Counted from the first letter of the stretch, positions 44,521-57,541 are shown. The stretch: DNA of 64,000 nt from Paraphaeosphaeria minitans (GCA_015832175.1 WJXW01000001.1:496001-560000); one strand, 5' to 3'. Notes: a model not told the origin generated them from the sequence alone. Program-made: numbers and translations.

Positions 44521-46881
44521 ATGCTGACCACCAGAGCGCGGACGATTGTGAGCCGTGTACCACGAGCGAGCGCTGGACGACTTCCTCCCCGAATCACACC
44601 CATATCTAATTCCCTCGTACGCGCAAGTCAATCTCACCTCAACCTGTTTTATTTTCCGATCGCTGCGACTCGTGATTATGCCAACGGACGACCGCATCCG
44701 CCGGGCGGCACGCATCGCATGAACTTAGGCGGCGAGCCCGAGAAGCCAGCTCTGGAACAATACGGTGTCGATCTGACCACGCGAGCGAAAGACGGAAAGC
44801 TAGATCCTGTCATTGGAAGAGACGGCGAAATACACAGAGCCATCCAGATCTTATCAAGAAGGACAAAGAACAACCCGGTCCTCATCGGTGCCGCTGGCAC
44901 AGGCAAGACTGCTATTGCCGAAGCGCTTGCCCAGCGAATAGTCCAAGGAGATGTTCCAGAGTCGATCAAGGAGAAGCGTGTCGTATCGCTTGACCTCGGT
45001 CAACTCATTGCTGGTGCAAAGTTCCGAGGCGACTTCGAAGAGCGTCTGAAGAAAGTCCTTAAGGAAGTGGAGGAAGCAAAAGGAGAAGTCATCTTATTCA
45101 TCGATGAATTACATACTCTTCTAGGATTGGGAAAGGCCGAAGGCAGTATCGATGCGAGCAACTTACTTAAACCTGCTTTGTCCCGGGGTGAGTTGCGGTG
45201 CTTCGGAGCAACTACCTTAAATGAATACAGGCAGATTGAGAAGGATGTTGCGTTGGCACGTCGTTTCCAGCCCATCGTTGTTTCCGAGCCGAGCGTACCT
45301 GATACAATCTCTATATTGAGAGGCATCAAAGAGCGATACGAAACACACCACGGTGTGAGAATCACAGATGGCGCGCTTGTCGCCGCTGCTACGTACAGCA
45401 ACCGGTACATCACAGACCGTTTCCTTCCCGATAAAGCTATTGATCTTGTTGACGAAGCTGCAAGCGCTCTGCGGCTGCAGCAGGAAAGCAAACCAGATCC
45501 CATACAGGAACTGGACCGCCAGATCATGACCATCCAAATCGAGCTTGAGTCACTGCGCAAAGAAACAGATGTTGCGAGCAAAGAGCGACGAGAGCGGCTA
45601 GAAGAGACCCTGAGGAAAAAACAGGACGAGGTCAAAGTCCTAATGGACAAGTGGGAACAAGAACGTGGGGAACTGCAGAAGATCAAGAATATCCAGGAGG
45701 AGTTGGAAAAGGCAAGATTCGAGCTGGAGTTGGCGCAACGGGAAGGAAACTTCGCCAAAGCCAGTGAGCTTCGCTATTCGAAGATCCCAGAGCTCGAGCA
45801 GCAGCTGCCGAGAGAAGAGGAGACTGCAGCGGGGAAAAGCCCTGATTCACTATTACACGACTCTGTCACGGCTGACGACATTGCCTCCGTTGTATCGCGG
45901 ACCACCGGTATCCCTGTCTCCAAGTTGATGCGCGGGGAAAGCGAAAAGTTGATCCGCATGGAGGACGCGTTGCGTTCGCATGTTCGCGGACAAGACGAAG
46001 CTCTTACCGCCGTTGCCAACGCCATCCGACTGCAGAGAGCTGGACTGTCTGGCGACAACCGACCCATCGCATCTTTCATGATGCTTGGTCCCACTGGAGT
46101 TGGCAAAACCGAAGTTTGCAAGCGGTTGGCTGAATTCCTTTTCTCGACACAGCAGGCTGTGATCCGTTTCGATATGAGTGAGTTCTCGGAGAAGCATACA
46201 GTCTCGCGGTTGATCGGTTCACCCGCTGGATACGTTGGCTACGAAGACGCAGGGCAGCTCACGGAAGCTGTGAGACGAAAACCTTACGCGGTCTTATTGT
46301 TCGATGAATGGGAGAAAGCCCACAAAGACATCTCGACGCTGCTGCTCCAAGTCCTCGATGAGGGCTTCTTGACAGACAGTCAAGGGCACAAGGTGGATTT
46401 CAGGAATACCATCATCGTGATGACGTCGAACTTGGGGGCGGACATCATAGTTGGCGACGACGCGCTCGACCAGACCAGTGATTCCGGAGAAATCTCGCTC
46501 GACGTTCGCAACTCGGTGATGGACGTTGTCACCGCATCATATCCGCCCGAATTCCTGAACCGTATTGACGAATTCATACTTTTCCGACGACTTTCCCGCG
46601 AGGCTTTGAGAGATATAGTCGACATCCGATTGAAGGAGTTGCAGGAGCGTCTCGACGAGCGCCGCATCACTTTGGCTGTGTCGGATGAAGCGAAACAATG
46701 GCTCTGCGATAGTGGCTACGATCCTCGATTCGGTGCACGCCCGCTGAACAGGTTGATCGCAAAGCAGATCGGCAATGGGCTAGCTGACAAGATCATAAGA
46801 GGTGAATTGAAATCTGGTGGCAAGGCAATGGTCACTCTCAAAGAAGATAAGAGCGGATTGGACGTCAAGAATTCGGCGTGA
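44521..46881 (+). CDS. HSP78: Mitochondrial ClpB-type disaggregase Hsp78
   Basis: One exon encodes 786 residues from the ATG at 44521; the frame upstream starts only at TTG. Hsp78 is the mitochondrial matrix Hsp100 that rescues aggregated proteins with mtHsp70. The N-terminus is basic, Ser/Arg-rich and fits a mitochondrial presequence. The ClpB N-domain is absent, as in yeast Hsp78. AAA1 has Walker A GAAGTGKT (about 123-130) and Walker B LFIDELH. A coiled-coil middle domain (about 320-430) is rich in Glu/Lys/Arg. AAA2 has Walker A GPTGVGKT (523-530), Walker B FDEWEKAH and the sensor [10 protein letters not shown], followed by [13 protein letters not shown]. The promoter carries a step-type heat-shock element, which suits its role. 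Confidence 0.96.
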   Translation: MLTTRARTIVSRVPRASAGRLPPRITPISNSLVRASQSHLNLFYFPIAATRDYANGRPHPPGGTHRMNLGGEPEKPALEQYGVDLTTRAKDGKLDPVIGRDGEIHRAIQILSRRTKNNPVLIGAAGTGKTAIAEALAQRIVQGDVPESIKEKRVVSLDLGQLIAGAKFRGDFEERLKKVLKEVEEAKGEVILFIDELHTLLGLGKAEGSIDASNLLKPALSRGELRCFGATTLNEYRQIEKDVALARRFQPIVVSEPSVPDTISILRGIKERYETHHGVRITDGALVAAATYSNRYITDRFLPDKAIDLVDEAASALRLQQESKPDPIQELDRQIMTIQIELESLRKETDVASKERRERLEETLRKKQDEVKVLMDKWEQERGELQKIKNIQEELEKARFELELAQREGNFAKASELRYSKIPELEQQLPREEETAAGKSPDSLLHDSVTADDIASVVSRTTGIPVSKLMRGESEKLIRMEDALRSHVRGQDEALTAVANAIRLQRAGLSGDNRPIASFMMLGPTGVGKTEVCKRLAEFLFSTQQAVIRFDMSEFSEKHTVSRLIGSPAGYVGYEDAGQLTEAVRRKPYAVLLFDEWEKAHKDISTLLLQVLDEGFLTDSQGHKVDFRNTIIVMTSNLGADIIVGDDALDQTSDSGEISLDVRNSVMDVVTASYPPEFLNRIDEFILFRRLSREALRDIVDIRLKELQERLDERRITLAVSDEAKQWLCDSGYDPRFGARPLNRLIAKQIGNGLADKIIRGELKSGGKAMVTLKEDKSGLDVKNSA

Positions 46882-47287
46882 AAATCACTACACGGAGAAC
46901 CACTTGTGGGCTAGTAGCACGTTTTTCGTTGTTCTCATGATGTACACTATTGTTTGTGTAGATATCGCCGCTCATTGTAAATACTTAATACCCGCGAGCA
47001 CTGTTCATGAAATGATATCAGTACCATATTCCGACCTTTTGGAGAGCGTGAATCTCCACAACACGTAAATATACAAGTCTACTCTTTTCTCTAGTAGCAC
47101 ATACCTGTGAGTACATTTTGTAGTGCCCATCTTACGTTGCCGAGAGTGTCGCCGTCAGACGCGTCCAGTAGTTGGCAGGCACGCGTACCTCCGCTCCTGC
47201 CTCAGGTACAGCATCCACCCCACCTCTCTTCGCGCCCTGTGAAGTCTTCCCACCACTTCTTTCACGTGTCTATCGACTATTCTCGGT
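46882..47287. other. Intergenic between HSP78 and MSH5
   Basis: 406 bp; no gene or repeat. It holds the 3' flank of HSP78 and the MSH5 promoter. Confidence 0.5.
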
Positions 47288-50200
47288 ATGCCTGCTGGGC
47301 CCAGATCGAGGCTGCCGTTTCGCAGCAAAGGCAGACGTGGTAGTAGAGCAGGCTCTACGAGTCAAAGCAGCAACAGGAAGAGTTCTGCACCTGCAACTTC
47401 CCGTTACGCACCGTCTAGTTCGTCAACTGGAGCTTCAAGAACATCACGACCTGCACGCCGGATATGCGCTTTCACACCACAGCCCGGAAATGATGACGAC
47501 AGTGAATCGCAACTTTCCAGGGCTCCATCCCATGAGCGCCACCGCCTAGAGTCTGAACTAGACGACACGCTGAGTGAGATCATCATGGCCATCGACCTAC
47601 AGCAAAAAGATACCGTGGGTTGCTGCTACTACGTAGCGCGAGAGGAGAAGCTCTATTTCACGGAGGACATAAAGCTTGGTGGGCTCGCCGTAATCGACGC
47701 TCGTGCGTGTTTCCATCCCAGACATATCTCCTCAAGCTCACCAAGTACAGTGAGAGTCTACATTGATCCGACAGTCGTTCTCGTGTCAACCAAGATAGAC
47801 GATACTGTCATTGAGACGCTTGAAGATCTGGCAGAGGATCGATTCTCACTTCCGTTTCTCTTGGAAGTCCGCCCACCCAGCGAGTTTTCTTTCGATGCTG
47901 CAAAGGGAAAGCTCGCTACTTTGAGGTTTGAAGACGACGCTGTGCCGCAAATGAACTTCATAGTACCGGGAGATCTGAATCTGCTGAGAGATGAAAGTTT
48001 AGAGAATGCACCCGGTCAGCAAGGCAGGCTTCTCCGTCTCGCTGGCCTGGTCGATATGGACAGTCGGTTAACGGTACGTTGAGTGAGAAACCCTTGTATG
48101 TCCACCTGACTGATAACATATAGGTCGGCTGTGCCGGTGCGCTACTGTCTTATCTGCAACGGCGACGTGCTGCTGCCTATCTTCCTGGGGATGAAGCAGC
48201 GCATGGCATGTTCAGCATCTCATCGTTGGAGATGTTCAGTCTGAAAGACACTATGTGAGAATTCTGCATCAGATCGCCGAGGGACCATTGACACAACCAG
48301 GTTCATCAATGGTGACACTCTTCACTCACTCCAGATTATGGAGAATGAGTCTCATCCCAACACGCACAATCAAGGTCCCACGAAGGCATCCTCGGGATCC
48401 AAAGAAGGTTTATCGATCTTTGGTCTATTCCACCATCTGGCTCGTACACCGCAAGGTAAACATCTCTTACGACAGTCCTTCCTCCGTCCATGTTTGAATA
48501 TGGATACCATCCGTGAGCGACATGATACAATACATGCATTCTTACGGCCCGAGAACTCGGCTCCCTTCGACGAGATCGTGAACAGCCTCAAGTCTACTGG
48601 AAATATGCGTACAACTCTGATTAGTTTGAGGAAGGGGATCTCTGTCGGAGCTGGGAAGAACGGCAAGAGCACTTCGAGCAGTCTCTGGGTGAGTCTCCGA
48701 CGGTTTGTGTTCCATGCACTCAAAATCAAGGAGTCGTTTCAAAATGTGATCGGTGGCGAACGGCTGGCCATAAAAGACAAGTTAATCGAAAAGTTTGGAG
48801 GATACCACCTGGCACAGATCGGCAGAAAGATCAGCGACATGGTAGACTTCGACAGGTCTGCCGAAGAATCTCGTACTGTCTTACTGGAGGGAGTAGACGA
48901 GGAACTCGATAACATGAAGCGCACGTTTGCGGGTCTGGATGATCTACTTGGACAGGTTGCACGTAATATATCCGAGAAACTTCCTCCCGACTTCCAAGGC
49001 TCGCTGAATGTTCTTTACTTTCCCCAGATTGGTTTCCTCATAACTGTTCCACTCGACCCAACAACAGGCGAAGCGGTTTACGACGGTAGCTTTGACAATC
49101 CATGGGAACGTATGTTCTCAACGGAAGATCAAGTCTACTACAAGAACAGCCAAATGCGAGAAATGGACGGCCATTTTGGCGATCTGTACGGGATCATCTC
49201 AGACCGCGAAATTGAGATCAGTCACGAACTTGCACAGTACGTGCTAGAATACGAGGACATACTTACGGCCGCATCAGACGTTTGTGGCGAGCTGGACAGC
49301 ATGCTCGCTCTGTCACAGGGAGCTCGACTGTACAATTTGTGTCGTCCAACAGTCTCGAACGACAACACTATCGCCATTAAAGGTGGTCGACACTTGCTCC
49401 AAGAGCTTAGTGTCTCTTCGTTCGTACCTAACAATACCAGCCTGGTAGGGGGTACCAATTTTGACGCGATGGGCGAAGACATCATTCTTGATAACTCACC
49501 TGAGCATCGAGCGCACGCTCGCCAGTCGAGACCAAGCATGTTGATTCTTACCGGTCCTAATTACTCTGGGAAGAGCGTATACCTGAAGCAGGTTGCGTTG
49601 ATAGTGTACATGGCCCACGTTGGCAGCTATGTTCCAGCGGAAAGTGCTAGGATTGGTCTCACAGACAGAATACTTTGCCGCGTTACAACCCGAGAAACCG
49701 TATCCCGAACACCGAGCGCTTTCATGATCGACCTTCAGCAAATTTCGCAGGCATTGAGCCTAGCTACACCGAGGAGCCTGCTGGTTATCGACGAGTTTGG
49801 GAAAGGTACTGACACAAGCGATGGTGCCGGATTAGCTTGTGCTGTATTCAACCACCTCATCGGCCTGGGAAATAATAGTCCGAAAGTAATTGCAGCTACT
49901 CATTTTCATGGTGGGTTCTGAGTCTTTAGTTTTGAAGAGTTCATAAAAAGGGTCGGTACTAAATGGTAGTAGAGGTCTTTGAGAATGGGCTGCTCAAAGC
50001 AAGCCCTTCGCTGGTGCTTGGGCACATGCAGGTGCAGATCGACGAACAGGCCTCTGAGCTAGACGACCAGATCACGTATTTATACAAGTAAGTCTCTAGA
50101 TCAACCCTGTAAGCTCACATTGATCTTTCTTAGTTTCTGCGACGGCCGGAGTAATTCAAGTTTCGGTACTTGGTAAGCCATGACTAACCCCATCCTTTTC

Positions 50201-50531
50201 TCTATCACCTTGATGACTTACTTCATACAGTTGTGCTGCCATGAACGGTGTTCCAAAGGAGATCATACAGCGTGCGGATGAACTTATAGAGATGGCTCTG
50301 AAGGGAAAAGACTTGGTTGCTGCCTGTTCAATCATGCCGCAATCCGAAGCTTTGGAGCTTGAGGAGGCAGTGAGTTTCCCTGAACGTCCAAGAGTAGATC
50401 TGATGCCACTCTAGGAGCATATTGCACGAGGTTTCCTGGAGGCAGACATCTTTACGGATCCCAGAAAGGCATTGAGCGATATACTTACCATATCTGGTAC
50501 AACAGAGTCTCGGGCTTCAAGCGGACAGTAA
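47288..50531 (+). CDS. MSH5: Meiotic MutS homologue MSH5
   Basis: Exons 47288-48073, 48124-48254, 48301-49910, 49973-50087, 50134-50172, 50231-50369 and 50415-50531 encode 978 residues. Msh5 forms a clamp with Msh4 that stabilises recombination intermediates and promotes crossovers in meiosis; it has no mismatch-repair role. The N-terminal 75 residues are Ser/Arg-rich and disordered. The MutS core follows, and the ATPase has Walker [10 protein letters not shown] (about 723-731) with [20 protein letters not shown] after it, a Msh5 signature. Further motifs are [14 protein letters not shown] and the Walker B region [20 protein letters not shown] (about 799). The exon join HFHEVFENG restores the conserved segment. 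Introns are 45-62 nt, all GT-AG. MSH4 is not in this window. Confidence 0.95.
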
Positions 50532-51477
50532 CGACAAAGAAGCCTTAGAGATCCACAAAGCGCAGTATGCGCAGATGGTATTTGGCCGGCCCTACACTAT
50601 CTGAATCATAACAATATGTCATTATTCCCGATGACTAAAAGTTGGGAGCGACATCCGAGCGGACTACCAGGAGTCGGAGTTCACATGCGGCCTGGAGGTG
50701 GCCTTCTATGTATTCAAGTTCGTGTTCGAAGAGGTAACCATTACCAACAACGATTTACACCAAAGTTTTTAGTCATAGTTTCCAATGAAACATCGATTGG
50801 ACCGAGTGTTAGAAAAAGCAAAAAAAGGGCCGTAGAGATAGTAGCAGTCGAAACCTCGCGGCCCGACAGTACGCGCCTCGGGTTGCGAACGGCAACTTCA
50901 AACACAATGGCAGTTTTTATCAGCGAGATTAAAGGTACTTCAGTAGCCATCTGCATCTCCATCTAAGCTTCTCTAGGGGTTGATAGTGAGTTACTAGCAT
51001 ATAGCGAACGCAACGACGAAGATCATACACTAAGGCAAATGCGCACAATGACGTACGATAGATGACTTATGGACAATTTTAGAAGCAGAAAATCGTCTCT
51101 ACCCCGCTCGCATTGAAAGATGCATGCTGTCGGCATCAGCACACCGGACGAAGCTTATCTTAACCTCCCCCTCGCTCTACTGCAGCCGTGACTGGCCCTA
51201 TCTACTCCTTCCTGCAGAAATCCCCCTAAGCTGACCTCTAAATTGTCTAAGGTACTTCACGTGGGGGTGAGATTCATCCAGTAGCAGTTCTCAAATCTTC
51301 GCAAGGATCCCACCCGCTAGGTCTCCACATCGGATGTACGAGTGCCCCAGTCTTACCTTTTTAAGGGTCACTGTGGTAGTAGCTATCACCACACATGATT
51401 TCCATCTCCCGGATGCCAGCGTTAGAACCACCTGTGCTCCATCACAAGAGCGGTGAGATCCACATCACCTGGCATTC

Positions 51478-51927
51478 ATGAACCAGACCGCTAACTACAT
51501 TGACAAATGGCGGGCTCACTTTTCGGTCCAACCCGAACAGCCTTGTAAGCTGAACGTCTACTCTGGTATTAAGATCCCGGCTTCATTGGTCGGCCTTCTG
51601 GTCGGCGAGCGAGAGACGGAGAACTTCCAGCGATATGCGAAAGACAATGCGGCTCAACTTCTTACGATCGCAGAGACGTATCCATTCATGTTCCACGGAG
51701 ACTACCACCGCGCGTTGGATATTAGATCTTCACCACAAAAGCATCCGACGATTAGGGCTGCTGCCGGTTCACTGTCGCTGATTGCGACGGGATTCAAAAA
51801 GGCGCAGCGCCGACTACAACGATCCAGGACGCTCTCCCAGCAGTCGCACAGATCAGCCACACTATCATCGGCACGCCCTTCCAGCAACGAAAGTTCTGAC
51901 GAGCTCGGATGGTGGCCTAGGATCTGA
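51478..51927 (+). CDS. Weakly supported small hypothetical protein
   Basis: A single ATG-started frame of 149 residues. It begins MNQTANYIDKWRAHFSVQPE, has a central part with mixed hydrophobic and polar residues, and ends in a Ser/Arg-rich tail. I recognise no family. There is no clear splice evidence, and joining it to upstream sequence fails in frame. It could be a short real gene, an exon of a larger one or chance. Confidence 0.3.
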   Translation: MNQTANYIDKWRAHFSVQPEQPCKLNVYSGIKIPASLVGLLVGERETENFQRYAKDNAAQLLTIAETYPFMFHGDYHRALDIRSSPQKHPTIRAAAGSLSLIATGFKKAQRRLQRSRTLSQQSHRSATLSSARPSSNESSDELGWWPRI

Positions 51928-53259
51928 TCCCGCAGAGCCGCACATCAGGTAGCCTCAGAGTGACTGCAGCAGAATCTGGGTATGCAACAATATCGTATAA
52001 ACACTGCATGCATTACCCTCGAGGGCTAATGGAGGCTAGGGCGGTATGATTGGGTTAGTTCGACACATGTTTTCAGCTTGAGGGAACCGTGAATTTCTTT
52101 CGTTATCGGACATTGCCAGGGCAAGAGAAGCCACTGGGCTACATGACGCAAGTACGCCAAATCGGCATAATACACCACACCGACATCCCTGAAGGTCAGA
52201 AAGTCATACCAGCGCATTGATCAGGGCAGAAAGAGGACGCCGCGCGAAACAGTCTTGCTGAACTCATGACCAACGACTGCTGTCGTAGTCTTGATTTCAG
52301 GCGAGTTAGGTAACCGCCGGTTATGTAGGTGTATGCTTGCCATCGCCGATCAACAGTGGAGAGGAAATCACTCAGGGTCTCAACATGGCAGACGCGAACA
52401 AAGGAGCTTTCAAGTGCCACGCAGGGTCCAACTGCATGATTGAAGATCTCTCGTTTCTGGGGAAACTCAGACGACAGCATATAGAGTGCTTCGCTCCTCC
52501 TTCCCTATGTCATATTTCTCTCTCGCGCGGTTTTGGGCCAGTATCGTCAACGACCAAGAGAATTGCACCTCACTGTTGAGTGCTAGAAGATACGCCTTAC
52601 CGACGGCACTGCCCGGCGAATAGCTGGTCAGAGAACGAACATGGCGAAAAGCGATAGGTTGTGCAAAACCGATTGGCTGGCACAAGCTATATCTACGTCT
52701 ACCAACTGGACTTGAGCGTACCATGCAGTGGCGTGGGCACTGGTCGGAAGTCCGGTCGCCATCCACAGGCGTATGTACAGAATAGCGCAAGGCAGAAGAA
52801 TTAACGTTGATCCGCCGCAGGCGATCAGGAGCGTTGACCCCAGGTTTGATGGACAGGATGTGGCTAGCGCAAGGCGGGAGAGCAGCACGTTCCTGCACCG
52901 CAGCCCTTCCAGGGTCATCTTGCCGTCTCTGCAGGGTCAGAACCAGCGCTCCGACTCCGACATCTTGGACATGGTCGTTGCTATGCTGGCCCCGCTGTGT
53001 ACACAGGCGCAAGAAACGTACGGAGAGTGCGAGGATTATGGGGAGGCTGGATCAGGAGCCTCCGGCCGGCACCGGACGTGTTGCTTTTGGGACTCAGCCG
53101 AGCCAGCCAGTCGTGATGCTCAGGCACGGCCACATGTTTCGGAGGTCGACTGATGAGAGTTTGTGCGAGCTGGCGCCTCTGGTACAGGATGTGACGGTTC
53201 GTGCCGCTGCGACTTCGGGAGGATGCCTGAAAGTTGTCATAAGTTTCGGAGCGTGCTAT

Positions 53260-53284
53260 ACCTACCTACCTACCTACCTACCTA
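53260..53284. repeat. CTAC tetranucleotide microsatellite
   Basis: Six tandem CTAC units. This is the longest run of a motif scattered singly or in pairs through 53-60 kb. Confidence 0.95.
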
Positions 53285-54464
53285 AGTAGGCACTGTCTGC
53301 ACAAAGCAGTGGTCCTGTGCTGGTCGCCGCGTCGTTCGTCGAAGGTTCATTCGATGTTCAGAACATAGGTACCCATCCTAATAGCCATGATGTGTCTAGA
53401 CAGCGGATCCACTAGGTAGTCTACCTACCTATGACGCTGAACCCGTTGGGTACCTACTAGGTAGCCAAGCTTTTGCTTGGATCCAAACCGCTCGTCTGTG
53501 CGCGGCGGGCGCTGCGACTCTCACAACAGCTGCCGCGTGTGATTCGGACCGTCTTCCACTGCGCCCTTGCGGATGCATTACGACAACTCCAATAATTTTG
53601 TGCGTCTGGTAAACGCTGAACACTCCTTAGAGCCTATTTACGGCACCTTGTGGGCGGCGAAGCGGCACCTGCAGCGTAGCCGAGAGCGCTCACGGCGGGC
53701 GGAGCACCATATCTGCTTGAGCTGGGGCTACCTAACAGATCGTCGATCATAGCCGTTTTGAGCCGAAGCATTTCAAGGTGTACGCGCATTAGACAGGACT
53801 GCCTGTTGCGAGAACACGCGCCCTGCATTCGGAGAAGAAGAAAAGTCCATACTGGAGAGTGGCCTCTCAGCATCAGCAGACTGGCAGCCTGTTGGCCAGA
53901 CGCCCGCTGATGATGGGCACCTGTCTCGAAGATGAGACCAATGAGTTCCTCTTCTGCCAGCTCACCAGCACCCTATCGAGCACACCAGGCCAAGGTGCGA
54001 AGACGGCGTGGCTGCACTGTATCACGCAAGGCTGCTGGATGAGAACGAGACGATGCTCATGGATGCCGCCCTTCCTTGCATGTGGCAGCACTTCCCTGGG
54101 CGCAGCAGAGAGTGTAGATGTGTGAATATCGCTGTCCAGGGTCTCCTGCATCTCTATGGTGGACACGCATATTATTTCTGTGAACAAGGACTTGATTGGG
54201 CAGTCAGCGCTAATACGACAGTATCACTAGTCCTCCATAGCTACCGAAGGACAAGCTGGGGAAAACATGACTCTCTGCGAGTTGACCACCTTGTGTAGGT
54301 ACCTGTCATTACTCCGACCGCAGCAAGAGGTATCTACCGAGCACAGGTAATGGCCTTCAACCTCGTGAACCCAAGATGCCTGAAGCCGGCACTGCGACAT
54401 GGCGTTTAGTCCGCTCCACGCGTGTGGTCGAGCACGAAATTCAACCGCATGGCACCATTCTACA

Positions 54465-54560
54465 GATTGCCAATGCTACAGGTTGCCAATGCTACAGGTT
54501 GCCAATGCTACAGGTTGCCAATGCTACAGGTTGCCAATGCTACAGGTTGCCAATGCTACA
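54465..54560. repeat. Six-copy 16-bp tandem repeat
   Basis: Five perfect copies of GGTTGCCAATGCTACA start at 54481, 54497, 54513, 54529 and 54545. A first copy with one change begins at 54465. Because 16 is not a multiple of three, each copy shifts frame, so it is not a coding repeat. Confidence 0.97.
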
Positions 54561-54976
54561 GGTATTGTGGCCGGCGACCAGACGCTAGGTAGGAAGGTAG
54601 GTAGGTACCGAAGCACATAGCTTTCGACAACACGATCCTGCCACACCAAGTCAGCCTGGGGCAGATAAGATGGCAACGCACAGGACAACGGCGGCAACAG
54701 CTCTGGCCGAGTGCTCAACTCGAGATGCAGGCCAGCGTGAACGCACGCTAGGCCCCATGGAGCACACAGTGGGCCTGTAAGATCTCAGCCCCAGTCGAGG
54801 AGAGCAGGCCAACGACGCCAGCCCTGCACCCACCCTAGTCTTGCAGACCCCAGCGTCAGCTTTGACACGCCCCTTCGGAGACCATCCTGGTACATTTTGG
54901 CTTCCTTCGAAATCGCTGCCAACTCCAGCTTAGTGGCTTTGGGCTGCAGTTATCTGCAGTCCTGTCTGGCCCTCCG

Positions 54977-54983
54977 TATATAA
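54977..54983 (+). promoter_or_regulatory. TATA box of the AflR-like gene
   Basis: TATATAA lies 71 bp before the start codon at 55054, followed by a CT-rich and C-rich leader. This is a good core-promoter match. Confidence 0.6.
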
Positions 54984-55053
54984 CTCTTACGCTGCTCCGT
55001 CTAGAAAAGAGCACCACCCCCAAGCTCTCCCAACAGACGGAAAGTCATACGCA

Positions 55054-56521
55054 ATGTTCCAAGCTGCCCAGCAGTGTTATACCTCCCAGCCCTCACGCGC
55101 TCCTACCATTGACGCCATGCCCACCGTATCTCCTCAAAGCATCACGCTCACCGGCTCCAACGGCGAGCAGAAGCCTCGCAAGCTGCGAGCTTCCTGCGAT
55201 GCCTGCTCCCGTGCCAAAGTCAAGTGCGACAAAGTCAGGCCAACCTGCCACAGGTGTGGTAACATGGGAATATGCTGCAACTACTCCCCCTCGATGAGGT
55301 TAGCCATACCTTCTCTATACTGCAGCCTCTAGACTCACCAAACGTAGGCTGGGCAAGCCACGCAAGAACAGAAACCCAGATGGCACCATCATGCGCGACG
55401 TTTCACCAGCTAGCTCATGCGGTCCGTTGAACTTCAACCAGCGTTCCGACATGATTCCCCGCACTGCTTCCTACACTACAGAGAGCTCTCCAGAACCCAC
55501 AGATCCATTCTTCTTCGGCCCCGCGACTCCAGAGTACCACTTCCAGGATGCTTACTTGCCCAATGCGTTCGAAGGAGGTCATTCACCCTTCTCCGAGACC
55601 AGTTCCTTCCTCAATGGCTGGTCTAACGATGACCACCTGATGTTTACGACTCCGTCCGAGATGTTCACCAGCATACCTCAACTTTCCACAACTCCATATG
55701 TAAGCCACGTACGAACGTCGAGCATGCACAGCCAACCCGAGATATTCTCCCCAATGAAGGGCCTCCACTCGCCTTTGGCCAGCCCGACTTTCTTTGGGAT
55801 GTCGGATCAGCAAAGTCTACCCATGTTTAGCCATGATAAGATGACGGTGTCTCCACCGGCTATGTCTCAGTCTCTACCCACGCCTCCTGCTTCCACGATC
55901 GCTTCCAACCACGACTGCACTCAGTTCGCTTTCCAGACGCTCAACAGCCTTTACTCACCACCCACTTCGCCACCATCTGCAGGAGCCTTCAACGGCTCAT
56001 CCCATGGTCTTCCCACCCTCGAGACAGTCATCACTACGAACAAGTCCGCTGTTGACAAGCTTTTCGTGCTGTTGGGCTGCCCATGCTCTTCCAACCCGCA
56101 CTTCTCCACCACTATTGCCTTCACCATTGTGAAGATCCTCTCATGGTACCAAGCAATCTCTGGTTCAAGCGCTGAGGGCGACTCCACTACGAACACTCAG
56201 ATGGAGGTCTTCTCGCAGTCTTCCGTCTCCATGGGCGATTGCAGCCCCATGAGCGACAGCGACGATTCCTTGCGGGCGCAGCTTGTCCTGACCGAGCTTC
56301 GCAAGGTCGAGAAGCTCATTGACAAGTTCTCTGAGCGCTACATCAAGAACACCAACCACGCCGAGACGGGCATCGACTGCGGTGTCTACAGCGCCTTGGA
56401 GTCTCTGCTCCGGACCCGCGTGCGCGACACTTTCAAGGTCACCATGCGGAACGCACCCGATGTCATCAAGCGACAGGTCGCCTCGCGATCGCATCATCGC
56501 TCACGTACGCACACTCTCTGA
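55054..56521 (+). CDS. AflR-like Zn2Cys6 transcription factor
   Basis: Exons 55054-55298 and 55348-56521 encode 472 residues. The binuclear zinc cluster spans about 48-77 (CDACSRAKVKCDKVRPTCHRC...C), and the join adds LGKPRKNRNPDG, a basic linker typical of AflR-type factors. The middle (about 90-290) is Ser/Pro/Thr-rich. The C-terminal region KLFVLLGCPCSSNPHFSTTIAFTIVKILSWYQAIS matches the AflR regulatory domain family, which activates aflatoxin/sterigmatocystin clusters but is also found in other regulators. A further intron near 56505-56545 (GTACGC...CTTAG) could replace the last few residues with a longer tail ending at 56621. No polyketide synthase or other pathway gene lies within the window, so the target is unknown. 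It has a TATA box 71 bp upstream. Confidence 0.88.
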
Positions 56522-57490
56522 CCTAACTTGCTCCTGCGACTTAGCGACTTCACATTCATGTCTTCTCGCTTCCTGTCGAAGCTCTGTCTTTACAATACAC
56601 CGTTACGGTTGCGCATTATAGACTTTGGGCTTTACGGCCTCCGGAAGGGGCTTTCCGTTTCCTCTACTATCTATGCCTTGGCCGTCTGCCTTTTGCCTGG
56701 TTTTGGGGGGAATAGGTTTCGCTTCTTTTGTACATATTTTTGGAAAGAAAAGGACAGGCAAGGGGCAGTGTACGAGTAGTAGCATGCCGTCACACGCACC
56801 ACGCAATCTACATAGTGTACGCTTGCAGGGGCGGCCCGTCCGCGAGGCAGCGGCTTCCACCACGACGAACGCTCAGGCCACACTGGGTGCGCTTGCAGCC
56901 AAAATGAATGAGACGAAATATCCTTCCAAGCACGCTTCTTCGAGGCTGGGTTCAAGCGCTCGCGTTGTCTGTGTCTGGCATTCGGGGGCGGACCATCCAA
57001 GGCTTCGCATCCGTCCTTGATTGGAGACACCAGTCTCACTCTGACGGCAGCAGCGCAGGGCTATCATCTCATCTTACCTACCTAGCTATCCAGCCCGCGT
57101 CCTCCATAGGCCACGCCTGCGCCGGGTGGGGATGCGTGCTACCACACACGCTCACTCAGCTAGACAGAAGGACATGCGATGTGGGCGTCGGCAGCAGCCC
57201 CAGCGTTACCTACCGCAACCACCACCATCATGATCATCCATTGCCACCGGCCCACATCCAACCCCCCAAAACCAAATCTCCCCACGGAGGGTATTGTGCG
57301 CTGCGGGGTTTCCCATCTCGCCAGACTCGAGGGTGACGCATGCTGAGCAGGCATACCTACCACGCGCGTCGGCCCCCAAACACCAGGTCCTCGACTTTGC
57401 CGCGCTGCGAGAGTTCACATCACGCATGTGCGGTGCCTCCCAGTAGGTAGTCTACCCTGGCCCGGGGCAGACTCACTCGCCCACCAGCTG

Positions 57491-57541
57491 CTGGACTGGA
57501 CTGGACTGAGCTGGGCTGAGCTGGGTTGGGCTGGGCTGGGC
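57491..57541. repeat. CTGGA/CTGGG pentamer tract
   Basis: Imperfect tandem pentamers of CTGGA, CTGAG and CTGGG type over 51 bp. Confidence 0.85.

Larger units (their letters stand above)
50532..55053. other. Gene-poor stretch with tandem repeats
   Basis: About 4.5 kb. The only frame I would list is the weak hypothetical at 51478. Overlapping frames on both strands at 52467-53289 look like random open sequence. It holds CTAC repeats (53260-53284), a 16-bp tandem repeat (54465-54560) and several TAGGTA/TACCTA motifs (53366-53465). Confidence 0.5.

Noticed and set aside
52467..53289. Overlapping frames of 140-180 codons on both strands
   Set aside because: Three frames are open across the same GC-rich DNA, none with a family motif; this fits chance opening.
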